Assembly: GCA_040755055.1 (NCBI GenBank)
Contig: JBFMBS010000021.1
Span: forward strand, 1 to 64,000
Length of the DNA stretch: 64,000 nt
Source of the DNA: DYJK01 sp040755055
GTDB lineage: Bacteria; Bacteroidota; Ignavibacteria; Ignavibacteriales; Melioribacteraceae
Direction of reading: 5' to 3'
Below, piece after piece: positions 18,008 through 26,566 of this stretch; position 1 is the stretch's first letter; each line of letters starts with the position of its first letter. The notes below the pieces were generated by a model, which did no database searches, was not told the DNA's origin, and saw only the letters and a list, made by a program, of their open reading frames with translations. A program made the translations under genes and the position numbers.

Positions 18008-18680
18008 TCCCTTTTTTTAATCCTTGTCTTATTAAAAATGCAATTCCTATTAATGAAATTACCAGCCATATAAGTGCTATCAAATAAGAATTAATCCCGG
18101 TTAGATTTTCAATTATTACAGCATCGGAAGTTATCACTGATTCTGATAGCAGATCCTCCTTAATATCAACTATTACATAAATACAACTTATTAACCCGAT
18201 AGATTTGACAAGGTAATTGAAAACTAATTTAGGTAAAAAATAATTTACAAGAGTTAATATAGCTATCAATAATATCGAGACCAGGATAAAAGTCGTATTA
18301 GCGGAAGTATTAACTAAGAAAATAAAAAGTATGAGTGCGGTGGATAGTAAAATCCATTTGCCGAGTTTGTAATTGTAAGCAGAATAAAATATTGCGGACC
18401 CAAACAAGAAACTCCCAAGATAACCGGAAGAAGCAATAAAAATTTGATCACCCCCACCGCTTATACATACACCTCCCAGGTTTAAGCCGATGTCAAGAGA
18501 TTCCACTGTGCCACCAGATAGGATAGCAGCAATACCATGACTAATTTCATGCAACGTAACGACAAATAGTTTGATTGGGTATATAAGAAATGTTTCCCAG
18601 AATAATATCGTTATGATAATTATTGTTGCAAGCGAGATTAACTCTAAATACTGTTTCTTTTTTTTATCGAGTCGTTTCAT
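17997..18680 (-). CDS. M50-like membrane metalloprotease
   Basis: 227 residues with six or so membrane helices. HEISHG (about 41-46) is the HExxH zinc motif of M50B-type intramembrane proteases, followed by an SGGTVESLDIGLNLGGVCISGGGDQIFIASSGYLGSFLFG segment typical of the M50 family found in Actinobacteria and Bacteroidota. I see no clear second metal-site motif (NxxPxxxxDG) as in RseP. Substrate unknown. It converges with the MFS gene. Confidence 0.75.
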   Translation of the reverse strand: MKRLDKKKKQYLELISLATIIIITILFWETFLIYPIKLFVVTLHEISHGIAAILSGGTVESLDIGLNLGGVCISGGGDQIFIASSGYLGSFLFGSAIFYSAYNYKLGKWILLSTALILFIFLVNTSANTTFILVSILLIAILTLVNYFLPKLVFNYLVKSIGLISCIYVIVDIKEDLLSESVITSDAVIIENLTGINSYLIALIWLVISLIGIAFLIRQGLKKGINY

Positions 18681-18749
18681 AAAAAATTTTTTTGTAAAGA
18701 TAAATAAAATGGTTGAAATAGATAAAGAGCATTAATATGTTTGTAGTAT

Positions 18750-18822
18750 GCGGGCGTAACTCAGTTGGTAGAGTGGTAGCTTCCCAAGCTGCAAGTCGCG
18801 GGTCCGAGTCCCGTCGCCCGCT
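18750..18822 (+). tRNA. tRNA-Gly(CCC)
   Basis: 73-nt cloverleaf: acceptor GCGGGCG/CGCCCGC with discriminator T, D arm ACTC/GAGT, anticodon stem GTAGC/GCTGC around the loop TTCCCAA (anticodon CCC), T stem GCGGG/CCCGT with one G-T pair. CCA is not encoded. Confidence 0.95.
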
Positions 18823-18903
18823 CTTAAGGAATTTTGTTTTAGTTTGGAAAATTGGTTTAAAAATTCTATAATTGGTGCGCAAAATTTGAAATTCTTTTAA
18901 CCT

Positions 18904-19089
18904 GGGAGCTTAGCTCAGGTGCTTGTTCCGTTTTCGGGAGTTCAGGAAACCGAACTAACTCTCTTAGCAATTGATTCTTTTACATAATTTAATTTTGGGA
19001 GCTTAGCTCAGGTGCTTGTCCCGTTTTCGGGAGTTCAGGAAACCGAACTAACTCTTTTAGCAATTGATTCTTTTACATAATTTAATTTT
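18904..19089 (+). pseudogene. Two 93-bp tandem units with a truncated tRNA-Val 5' end
   Basis: Two nearly identical 93-bp units (18904-18996 and 18997-19089) sit immediately upstream of the intact tRNA-Val gene. Each starts with GGGAGCTTAGCTCAG, the acceptor and D-stem of that tRNA, then diverges into an unrelated segment and ends in TTTACATAATTTAATTTT. The intact gene follows in the same 93-bp phase. Neither unit can fold a cloverleaf because the anticodon and T arms are missing. These look like duplicated, disrupted tRNA-Val copies. Confidence 0.8.
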
Positions 19090-19164
19090 GGGAGCTTAGC
19101 TCAGCTGGTTCAGAGCATCTGCCTTACAAGCAGAGGGTCATTGGTTCGAATCCATTAGCTCCCA
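19090..19164 (+). tRNA. tRNA-Val(TAC)
   Basis: 75-nt cloverleaf: acceptor GGGAGCT/AGCTCCC with discriminator A, D stem GCTC/GAGC, anticodon stem TCTGC/GCAGA around CTTACAA (anticodon TAC). The T stem ATTGG/CCATT has one T-T mismatch at the second pair, which is odd for an active tRNA. CCA is not encoded. Confidence 0.92.
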
Positions 19165-19170
19165 CAAAAA

Positions 19171-19207
19171 ATGCCTCGATACATAACAGTATCGGGGCAT
19201 TATTGTT
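19171..19207 (+). terminator. Probable terminator after tRNA-Val
   Basis: ATGCCTCGATAC-ATAACA-GTATCGGGGCAT forms a 12-pair stem with one G-T pair, followed by TATTGTTTTA. Confidence 0.8.
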
Positions 19208-19398
19208 TTACTTGCTAAAATTCCAAGAAAAGACATAAGAACATTATTCGTTTTCCCCAATTATAATTTTTACCCCTTATTATTTGTTTTATTCGATTTT
19301 AGATAATTACAGAGCTATTTTGTGCGCAATCAAACAATACTTGTTTTGAATTTTATTTTGGTTTACTTTAAAATTAGGTATTGAAAGAATATCCATAA

Positions 19399-22300
19399 AT
19401 GAAAAGAACTTTAAAAGAAAAATTTAATATAAATTCTTTCACCGGTTTATTCGATCAACTTTCACTACCGTTAGCCATAACAGATGAAAAATTTTACCTG
19501 ATTTATTGCAACAAGCAATTCTGCAAAAGTTTGTCCTCACCAAAGAAAAAATTATTAACCGGACAGCTATTAGACATTATTGATAATAGCGGAGCGAAAA
19601 TTAATGTTAAATCTATCCGGCAAAGTATTAGAAAGAGCAAGTATTGGAACGGTTACCTAAGTTATAAAAAGGGTAAACTTGTTGCTGATATTAACCTTGC
19701 GATCAGTTTATTAACCTACGATAAACAATCAAAAGCAAATTATTATTTGGTCACCTTTATCAATAAAGATAGTTATAGTACCAATAAGATAAATATTGAA
19801 TATCACTTTAAGGATATATTTAATCATCTTTCTATTGGTTTGTATAAAACAACACCGGGTGGCAAAGTTATAAGCGCTAATCCGGCATTAGTAAAAATGC
19901 TCGGTTTTAAATCATTTGCCGCTTTATCAAAAAGAAATCTCAATAAAAAAGGATTTCATAAAAATTATTCACGAAAGAAGTTCCTTAAAGAAATAGAGAA
20001 AAAAGGGGAAGTGAATAATTATGAATCAGCGTGGTTAAGGATGGATGGTTCTTTGGGCTATGTAAGAGAATATGCCAAAGCAATAAAAAATGAAAATGGA
20101 AAAACATTGTATTATGAAGGAATTATAGAGGATATTACTGAGAAAAAATTATCCGAAAAATATTTGATACAAAGTGAAGAAAGTTACCGGGGTTTATTTA
20201 ACTCCGTAGCTGAAGCAATCTATATCCAAGATAAGCAAGGAAGATTTCTTGATGTCAATGATGGCGCAGTAGAGATGTATGGTTACAAACGCAACGAATT
20301 TATCGGTAGAACGCCTGAATTTCTATCCGCACCCGGCAAAAATGATCTCAAGAAATTAGCTGTATCTATTAAAAATGCTTTTAAAGGGATAAACCAAGAA
20401 TTTGAATTTTGGGGCAAAAAGAAAAGTGGGGAAGTATTTCCGAAGAATGTGAGATTATTCAAAGGAAAGTATTACGGAATGGATGTTATTATTGCCCTTG
20501 CAAAAGATATAACAATGCAGCAACTATCCCAAGAAGCACTAAAGGCTAGCGAAGAATCTTACAAAGCACTCATCGAGACATCCCCCGATCCAATTTATGT
20601 GCTAAAAGATAAAAGATTGCAATTAGTTAATTCCGCGTGGCTAAAATTGTTTGGATATAAGAAGGAAGAGGTGATAAACAAAAATTTTGATGTGATGCAA
20701 ATAGTTGCACCCCAAAGCATACCATTTATTAAAAGTAGGTATGCTATGAAGGATCATAACAAAGTCAGGTCTTCCAGATATGAATTTCAGGCGATTACTA
20801 AAAAAGGTAAAATATTAGATATAGAAGCAAATGTTTCAAAAATTGTTTGGAAAGGTGAAACGGTCTATCAGGGCGTTTATAGAGATATAACCGATACCAA
20901 AAAAACCTATATACAGCTTCGAAGCAAAGATCAATTATTAGAAGGTGTTGCTAAACTTGCTGTTACACTTGTAACGGGTACTGATCTTGAAAAGAGTATT
21001 CATGATGCTCTGGCTATATTAGGTATTTCTACGAATGTAAGTAGAGTTTATATTTTTGAAAATCACTTTGATAGTTCCGAAAAGCAGATGTTAATGAGTC
21101 AAAGATACGAATGGACAAACGGTAAAGTTTCAGTGGAAATTGATAACCCGGAGCTGCAAAACATTTCCTACAAAGAAGTATTCCCCGGTTGGTATGAAAT
21201 ACTTTCGAGCGGAAAGGTTATAAAAAGTTTTGTTAAAGATTTTCCTGAAAACATTCGACTTTTGATGGAATCCCAGGATATAGTATCGTTATTGCTTGTA
21301 CCGATCTTCGTCCAGGGGAATTATTGGGGCTTCATCGGGTTTGATGATTGCGAAACTGAAAGGGATTGGAGCGAGGCAGAGATTTCAACGCTATATGTAG
21401 CCGGTAATACAATAGGTAATGTTATTGCAAGAAGAATAATCGAAGAAGAATTAAGAGAAAGTGAAGAACGGTATCGTCTGCTTGTTAATTTATCACCCGA
21501 TGCAATCGGTGTTTATTCTGAAAATAAAATAATTTTTGTGAATGATGCTGCAGTAAAATTACTAGGCGGCAAATCAGAAAAAGATATTCTCGGACATTCC
21601 CCGATGCAGTTTGTGCATCCTGATTCTAAAGAGTTAGTGCTTGATCGTGTAAAACGTATGATGAACGGCGAATTTGTCCCGGTAGTTGAAGAAAAATTCA
21701 TTCAGTTAAACGGGAATGTGATAGATGTTGAAGTTGCGGCGATGCCGCTTTTATATAACAATAAAAAATCAATCCAGTTAATAATAAGAGATATATCGCA
21801 GCGAAAACAGAGTGAAGAAGCTTTAAGGTTGAGTGAAAAGAAATACAGAAATATCTTTGAAAATGTTCAAGACATTTTCTATCAAGCCGATATAAATGGT
21901 TTGATAACCGAGGTGAGCCCTTCGGTACAGAGGTATATTGATAGCTCTCCTGATGAATTGATCGGCAAATCGATTACAGAATTTTATTATGATCCCGAAG
22001 AAAGAAATAAACTGATGCAGTTGTTAAGAGAAAAAGGGGAAGTAGTTGATTATGAAGTACGTTTAAAAACTAAATCCGGTAAGATAATTTACACGTCGGT
22101 TAATTCACGTTTAATAAAAAATGAAAAAGGAGAGATGGTAGGTGTAGAAGGAACCTTGCGTGATGTAACCGAAAGAAGAAACGCCTTAGAGCAGATTAAA
22201 AAATTATCACTTGCTATAGAAGAAAGTCCCTCATCTGTGGTTATTACAAACCCGGAAGGAATTATTGAGTATGTGAATCCAAAGTTTACGGAAGTATCGG

Positions 22301-23298
22301 GTTATCCGCCAGATGAGGTAAAGGGTAAGAAAACAAATCTTCAAAAATCAGGTTACATGTCAGAAAGTTTTTATGCCGAATTGTGGAAGACGATTTTAAG
22401 CGGTAAAATCTGGTATGGTGAGTTCTTAAACAAAAAGAAAAATGGGGAGTTGTTTTGGGAATCGGCTTCAATTTCTCCTATTAAGGATTCAAATGGACGA
22501 ATAACTAATTTTGTTTCAGTGAAACAAGATATTACCGAAAAGAAAAAACAAGAAGAAGAAAGAGAGAATAATAGAAAAGAATTAATTATAGCCAAAGAGA
22601 AAGCGGAAACAGCTAATAAACTTAAATCTGAATTCCTGGCGCAAATGTCACACGAAATAAGATCGCCCTTGAATGTAATTTTGAATTTTTCAAACCTTAT
22701 CAAAGAAGAATTGACTTCTACGAAGGATGAAAATCTAAGCCATTATTTTACAAGTTTAGATAATGCCGGTAAAAGAATTATACGCACAGTTGATATGATC
22801 CTGAATATGTCCGAGCTCCAAACCGGAACATATGAATTGCAGAAAGTACCTATAGTTTTATATAAGAAAATTCTTGAGCCTTTGTACAGAGAATATAAAA
22901 ATGAAGCTGTATCTAAAGGGCTTGAGCTGCGGCTGACAAAAAAATCGGATAATGATGAAATTTTTGGCGATGAATACAGTATTAGCCAAATATTTGCTAA
23001 CCTGATCGATAATGCAATAAAATATACCAACAGCGGCTTTGTAGAAATAGAGTTGGGCGGCTGTAACCAAAACATTATTGTTAGTGTCATTGATACCGGG
23101 ATAGGAATTACCAAAGAATATATTCCCTACATATTTGATCCATTTAGCCAGGAAGACCGCGGCTATACAAGAAAATTTGATGGCAACGGATTGGGGCTTG
23201 CTTTAATAAAGAAATATTGTGAACTCAATGATGCAATAATCGATGTTGAGAGTGAGAAAGGTAAAGGGACAAAAATGAGTGTAATATTCCGTCAATAA
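19399..23298 (+). CDS. Multi-PAS/GAF sensor histidine kinase (orphan)
   Basis: 1299 residues, no membrane helices, so a cytoplasmic sensor. Seven PAS-like units are visible, starting near residues 18 (degenerate), 134, 258, 384, 687, 811 and 929, with a GAF-like domain between about 512 and 680. Several begin with the typical linker SEESY/SEERY and end in DITE/DITQ-type motifs. The kinase core follows: HisKA with phospho-acceptor His1085 (QMSHEIRSPLN), then HATPase with N box (NLIDNAIKY, about 1201), G1 (DTGIG) and G2 (GNGLGLAL). HEIRSP in place of HEIRTP is a common variant. There is no receiver domain and no response regulator gene next to it. It may sense redox or small aromatic/heme ligands, which cannot be decided here. 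Confidence 0.92.
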   Translation: MKRTLKEKFNINSFTGLFDQLSLPLAITDEKFYLIYCNKQFCKSLSSPKKKLLTGQLLDIIDNSGAKINVKSIRQSIRKSKYWNGYLSYKKGKLVADINLAISLLTYDKQSKANYYLVTFINKDSYSTNKINIEYHFKDIFNHLSIGLYKTTPGGKVISANPALVKMLGFKSFAALSKRNLNKKGFHKNYSRKKFLKEIEKKGEVNNYESAWLRMDGSLGYVREYAKAIKNENGKTLYYEGIIEDITEKKLSEKYLIQSEESYRGLFNSVAEAIYIQDKQGRFLDVNDGAVEMYGYKRNEFIGRTPEFLSAPGKNDLKKLAVSIKNAFKGINQEFEFWGKKKSGEVFPKNVRLFKGKYYGMDVIIALAKDITMQQLSQEALKASEESYKALIETSPDPIYVLKDKRLQLVNSAWLKLFGYKKEEVINKNFDVMQIVAPQSIPFIKSRYAMKDHNKVRSSRYEFQAITKKGKILDIEANVSKIVWKGETVYQGVYRDITDTKKTYIQLRSKDQLLEGVAKLAVTLVTGTDLEKSIHDALAILGISTNVSRVYIFENHFDSSEKQMLMSQRYEWTNGKVSVEIDNPELQNISYKEVFPGWYEILSSGKVIKSFVKDFPENIRLLMESQDIVSLLLVPIFVQGNYWGFIGFDDCETERDWSEAEISTLYVAGNTIGNVIARRIIEEELRESEERYRLLVNLSPDAIGVYSENKIIFVNDAAVKLLGGKSEKDILGHSPMQFVHPDSKELVLDRVKRMMNGEFVPVVEEKFIQLNGNVIDVEVAAMPLLYNNKKSIQLIIRDISQRKQSEEALRLSEKKYRNIFENVQDIFYQADINGLITEVSPSVQRYIDSSPDELIGKSITEFYYDPEERNKLMQLLREKGEVVDYEVRLKTKSGKIIYTSVNSRLIKNEKGEMVGVEGTLRDVTERRNALEQIKKLSLAIEESPSSVVITNPEGIIEYVNPKFTEVSGYPPDEVKGKKTNLQKSGYMSESFYAELWKTILSGKIWYGEFLNKKKNGELFWESASISPIKDSNGRITNFVSVKQDITEKKKQEEERENNRKELIIAKEKAETANKLKSEFLAQMSHEIRSPLNVILNFSNLIKEELTSTKDENLSHYFTSLDNAGKRIIRTVDMILNMSELQTGTYELQKVPIVLYKKILEPLYREYKNEAVSKGLELRLTKKSDNDEIFGDEYSISQIFANLIDNAIKYTNSGFVEIELGGCNQNIIVSVIDTGIGITKEYIPYIFDPFSQEDRGYTRKFDGNGLGLALIKKYCELNDAIIDVESEKGKGTKMSVIFRQ

Positions 23299-23349
23299 TT
23301 TTTTTATAATTCCAATTCAAATTTCAGAATTATTTACTTAGATAAAAAT

Positions 23350-24531
23350 ATGTTCAGGCTAACCCGAATTTTAATCATAATTGTTGCAAGTGCTACAACA
23401 ATATATTCACAAAACGGTGTCTCCAAAAGTTATTACCCCGATGGTACACTCCGTTCCCAAGTATCGTATGTAAATTCTGTTTTGGATGGCTCGTCTTTGT
23501 TCTATTATCCAAACGGTAATTTGAAATCGGAAAAATATTATAGCAACGGGATATTGAACGGGACAATTAAAGAATATTACGAAAATGGTCTTGTTAAAGA
23601 AGAGAACATAATTAAAAACGGTGTTAAAGATGGTGCTCAAAGAGTCTATCATGAAAATGGTGCTCTGAAGGAATTGATTATTTTCGAAAAAGGATCATTT
23701 GTTAGCAAACAAACATTTGAATATGATCCCTTATTTTCACCATCAGCTAAACTATATCAAGCCGGTAATAGACAGCAGCAACTGCTTAAAGAAAAAAATA
23801 TAGAGTTAATTTGTGATGTTGAAATATGTCCCATACCAATAGGAGGATTGCAAGCTATTCAAGATCAATTGGTTTACCCGGAACATGCCTTGCTCTACGG
23901 AATGGAAGGAACTGTGACACTAATTGCGTTGATAAATGAAAAAGGTGAAGTTAAAGAAACGGAGGTTATAAAAGGAATTGGCCTCGGTTGTGATGAAGCA
24001 GCACAAGAAGCAGTTAAAAAAACTCTTTTTATTCCGGGGCAAGATAAAGGAAAAACTGTTGCTGCTAAACTTACAATCAATGTTGAGTTTAAAATGTTTG
24101 AGAAGCCCGGTAAATTAGAAAAAGATTTGGCGACCCAGACTCCGGTACCGGCAGCACCTACTGTTGAGAAGAAGGAAACGGAATCTAAGCCGGAAGAAAC
24201 AATCAAGACAAATATTATTTATAATATTGCTTCAATAAGATGTGATTACGAAGAATGCGCATACCCGGTTTACGGTATAAAAAGCATTAATAAGAATTTT
24301 GAGGTTCCTTCTATTGCCAAAAGGTTAAAGCTGAACGGCGAAATTATCATTGAAGCAAATGTTGATAAATTCGGGATAGTGACTAATACAAAAGTTATAA
24401 AAGGAATTGGATACGGATGCGATGAAGCGTTGCAATCGGCTCTGCTTAAAACTAAATTTACTCCATCCAGGCAGAAAGGAGAAAGCATCGATTCTGTAAT
24501 AAAAGTTTTTTACCAGTTTAATTATTTGTAA
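23350..24531 (+). CDS. Exported protein with toxin_YwqK/MORN-like repeats and two TonB-C domains
   Basis: 393 residues. After a signal peptide (1-20) come about four 22-residue repeats of the type YYPNGxLKSExxYxNGxLxG (26-125), as in YwqK/MORN-like variants, then two TonB C-terminal domains (about 150-250 and 300-393) separated by a proline/threonine/glutamate linker. Both contain the VIKGIGxGCDEA motif shared with the TonB at 13427. There is no transmembrane anchor and no proline-rich spacer, so it is unlikely to be an energy transducer; an envelope protein-protein interaction role is more plausible. Each TonB-C domain is preceded by a CDxExC motif, so disulfides are possible. Confidence 0.82.
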   Translation: MFRLTRILIIIVASATTIYSQNGVSKSYYPDGTLRSQVSYVNSVLDGSSLFYYPNGNLKSEKYYSNGILNGTIKEYYENGLVKEENIIKNGVKDGAQRVYHENGALKELIIFEKGSFVSKQTFEYDPLFSPSAKLYQAGNRQQQLLKEKNIELICDVEICPIPIGGLQAIQDQLVYPEHALLYGMEGTVTLIALINEKGEVKETEVIKGIGLGCDEAAQEAVKKTLFIPGQDKGKTVAAKLTINVEFKMFEKPGKLEKDLATQTPVPAAPTVEKKETESKPEETIKTNIIYNIASIRCDYEECAYPVYGIKSINKNFEVPSIAKRLKLNGEIIIEANVDKFGIVTNTKVIKGIGYGCDEALQSALLKTKFTPSRQKGESIDSVIKVFYQFNYL

Positions 24532-25150
24532 AAATATTCTCGCTGATTAAAAACAAAATTTCTTTTTCTAATTCTTCACCTTTGTTATTAGCATACCATT
24601 TGTGAAGCAAAGTCATAAATTCATTTTTCTCTTTACCTTCTTTTTTCGCATTCATTACTAAATCGCCAGCAGATTTTGGACGTGGACCCCATTGGAATAA
24701 CTCGTTTCCATCCTCATCAAATGCTACTAATTTAGGTATGCTTCTCAATTTACCTTCGGTTAAGTATTCATCCATTATATCGGGATTATCATCACGTAGA
24801 ACAACACGCAAATCAATATTGGAATTTAATTTGGCAATCTCAGCAATGTAAGGCAAATTTTGTGCGGAATCACCGCACCAATGTTCTGAGATTACCATCC
24901 ATATTTGTGGTACATCAATTTGCTGAATTGTTTTGACTAATTCGTTGCTTGGTTCGTAGGTCTTATGAATTCTTAAGCTTCTTTGGTAGTTTAATTTTAT
25001 GTTGTTGAATTTTTCTATTGCTTCTTTTGTTTGATAGCCATTCTCACTTTGGTTTAGATAGTGATTGAATTGATTAAAATAGGTTTGATAAGTCATCCCA
25101 TTCTGGATTCTTTTATCAGCAAAAAATTTTTTCACATTTTCTCCGCTCAT
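24518..25150 (-). CDS. Thioredoxin-fold family protein (WCGDS)
   Basis: 210 residues with a thioredoxin-like core containing WCGDSAQNLPYIAEIAK in place of WCxxC; only one cysteine remains, so it is not a normal disulfide oxidoreductase. IPKLVAFDEDGNELFQWGPRP carries the cis-proline region. This matches the thioredoxin_9-like family with WCGDS/P motifs common in Firmicutes and Bacteroidota. I prefer the start at 25150 (MSGENVKK) over 25168. The 3' end overlaps the preceding convergent gene by 14 bases. Confidence 0.82.
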   Translation of the reverse strand: MSGENVKKFFADKRIQNGMTYQTYFNQFNHYLNQSENGYQTKEAIEKFNNIKLNYQRSLRIHKTYEPSNELVKTIQQIDVPQIWMVISEHWCGDSAQNLPYIAEIAKLNSNIDLRVVLRDDNPDIMDEYLTEGKLRSIPKLVAFDEDGNELFQWGPRPKSAGDLVMNAKKEGKEKNEFMTLLHKWYANNKGEELEKEILFLISENIFTNN

Positions 25151-25280
25151 TTGTACTATTTGATGCAAATAACCAATTCAAGATTCAATGATTGTATTCA
25201 ATATCTTAAATTTTGTACAAGAAAGTAAACACTATATTATCATAATCGTAGTAAAATTGTAACGTTTTGTGCTATATACA

Positions 25281-25295
25281 TGGCATAACTCTTGT
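25281..25295 (+). promoter_or_regulatory. Sigma-54-type (-24/-12) promoter candidate
   Basis: TGGCATAACTCTTGT matches the consensus TGGCAC-N5-TTGC with correct spacing between the GG and TG pairs; the positions after GGCA and TTG depart from consensus. Transcription would begin near 25306, leaving a short leader before the ATG at 25328. No sigma-54 activator gene is visible nearby. Confidence 0.45.
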
Positions 25296-25327
25296 CTATT
25301 GATATTCAAAACATAAGGAGATCAGCC

Positions 25328-26524
25328 ATGAAAAAGCTAATTTTATTCGCGATTGTTTTCTTTATTTCGATATATAACATAAATGCAAAACCCGTTGATA
25401 TATCAGTCAATTTCGGATTCTTCTATTCATCTTTAGAACCATACGGCGAATGGATTGTGCTCGATGATGATTTGTTTGTATGGCGCCCGGTGCATATGGA
25501 TAGACATTGGAGACCTTATTCTCACGGCCGCTGGAGTTGGACCAGGTATGGATGGTATTGGGATTCGTACGAACCTTTTGGATGGGCAGTTTATCATTAC
25601 GGCAGATGGTATTATGACGATTATTACGGTTGGGTTTGGATCCCTGATTACGAATGGGGACCGGCTTGGGTAGAGTGGCGGTACGACGATGTATATGTTG
25701 GATGGGCGCCATTACCTCCGTATGCTCATTTCAGAATTGATATAGGAATACATTTCTCAATAAGCTGGCATTCACACTATTCATACTGGAATTTTGTCGC
25801 ATACGACCATTTCTGTCATGATAGATTAAATTATTATATAGTTGGTTCGCATCTTAATCATAGAATATTTGAAAGAACTAAATACCGTAATAATTATTCA
25901 TACGATAGAGGAAGAATTGTTAATGGCGGATTAGATAGAAAATTTGTTGAAAAGAGAGCCGGGTACAGAATAGCCGAAAGAGATATTTATGATGTTGACC
26001 GGCATGATAAATATGAAAGAGACAGAAAAGCAGATCGAGATAAAATATATAATTACCGTCCTAGCGAAAGAGAGATTGAAAAATACTCGGCTAATAGAAA
26101 AATCGAAGTTTCCCGTGGTGATCGCAAATTATCCATAGATCGGGATAAAATAGTTTACAAGAATGATCTTTCTTATAAAGAAAAAGAATCAATATCTATA
26201 AGGAATCGATCAGATAACCGTGAGAATATCAAACGTGAAAACATTCCGAATAAAGATTTTAGAGAAAATAAGGAAGATAGAACGGACAATGAAACTATTA
26301 GAGAATCGAATAAACGAAGTATCTCGAGTGATGGAAATTCCGAAAGATCAAGGACTGAAGTAAAACCTGAGGTTCGTTCGAAAGAATCGTCAAGATATTA
26401 CGAATCAAAAAGGGATAACGATACACGTAGGAAGGAATCAAGTGTAAATCGTTCTAAGACTTCTGAGCGTAATAACAAATCAGAAAAAAGCAGCACGGGA
26501 CGTAAGGTTGAGAGAAGGAGATAG
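25328..26524 (+). CDS. Exported DUF6600-like aromatic-rich protein
   Basis: 398 residues. The start at 25328 has AAGGAG 7-12 bases upstream and begins a clean signal peptide (MKKLILFAIVFFISIYNINA); the longer reading from 25292 is unlikely. Residues 30-160 are very rich in W, Y and G, with repeated units such as PYGEWI, WRPY, PFGWAVYHYGRWYYD and YVGWAPLPP, typical of DUF6600. Residues 190-398 are a low-complexity, highly charged R/K/E/D/S tail, probably disordered. Function unknown; envelope or cell-surface location is likely. A sigma-54-like promoter precedes it and a terminator follows. Confidence 0.8.
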   Translation: MKKLILFAIVFFISIYNINAKPVDISVNFGFFYSSLEPYGEWIVLDDDLFVWRPVHMDRHWRPYSHGRWSWTRYGWYWDSYEPFGWAVYHYGRWYYDDYYGWVWIPDYEWGPAWVEWRYDDVYVGWAPLPPYAHFRIDIGIHFSISWHSHYSYWNFVAYDHFCHDRLNYYIVGSHLNHRIFERTKYRNNYSYDRGRIVNGGLDRKFVEKRAGYRIAERDIYDVDRHDKYERDRKADRDKIYNYRPSEREIEKYSANRKIEVSRGDRKLSIDRDKIVYKNDLSYKEKESISIRNRSDNRENIKRENIPNKDFRENKEDRTDNETIRESNKRSISSDGNSERSRTEVKPEVRSKESSRYYESKRDNDTRRKESSVNRSKTSERNNKSEKSSTGRKVERRR

Positions 26525-26534
26525 TAATTATTAT

Positions 26535-26566
26535 AACCCGGCCCGCCAATTGGCGGGCGGTTATTT
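26535..26566. terminator. Bidirectional terminator
   Basis: The perfect palindrome GCCCGCC-AATT-GGCGGGC (26541-26558) lies between two convergent genes, with TTATTTT on the right and an A-rich stretch on the left. Confidence 0.88.
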
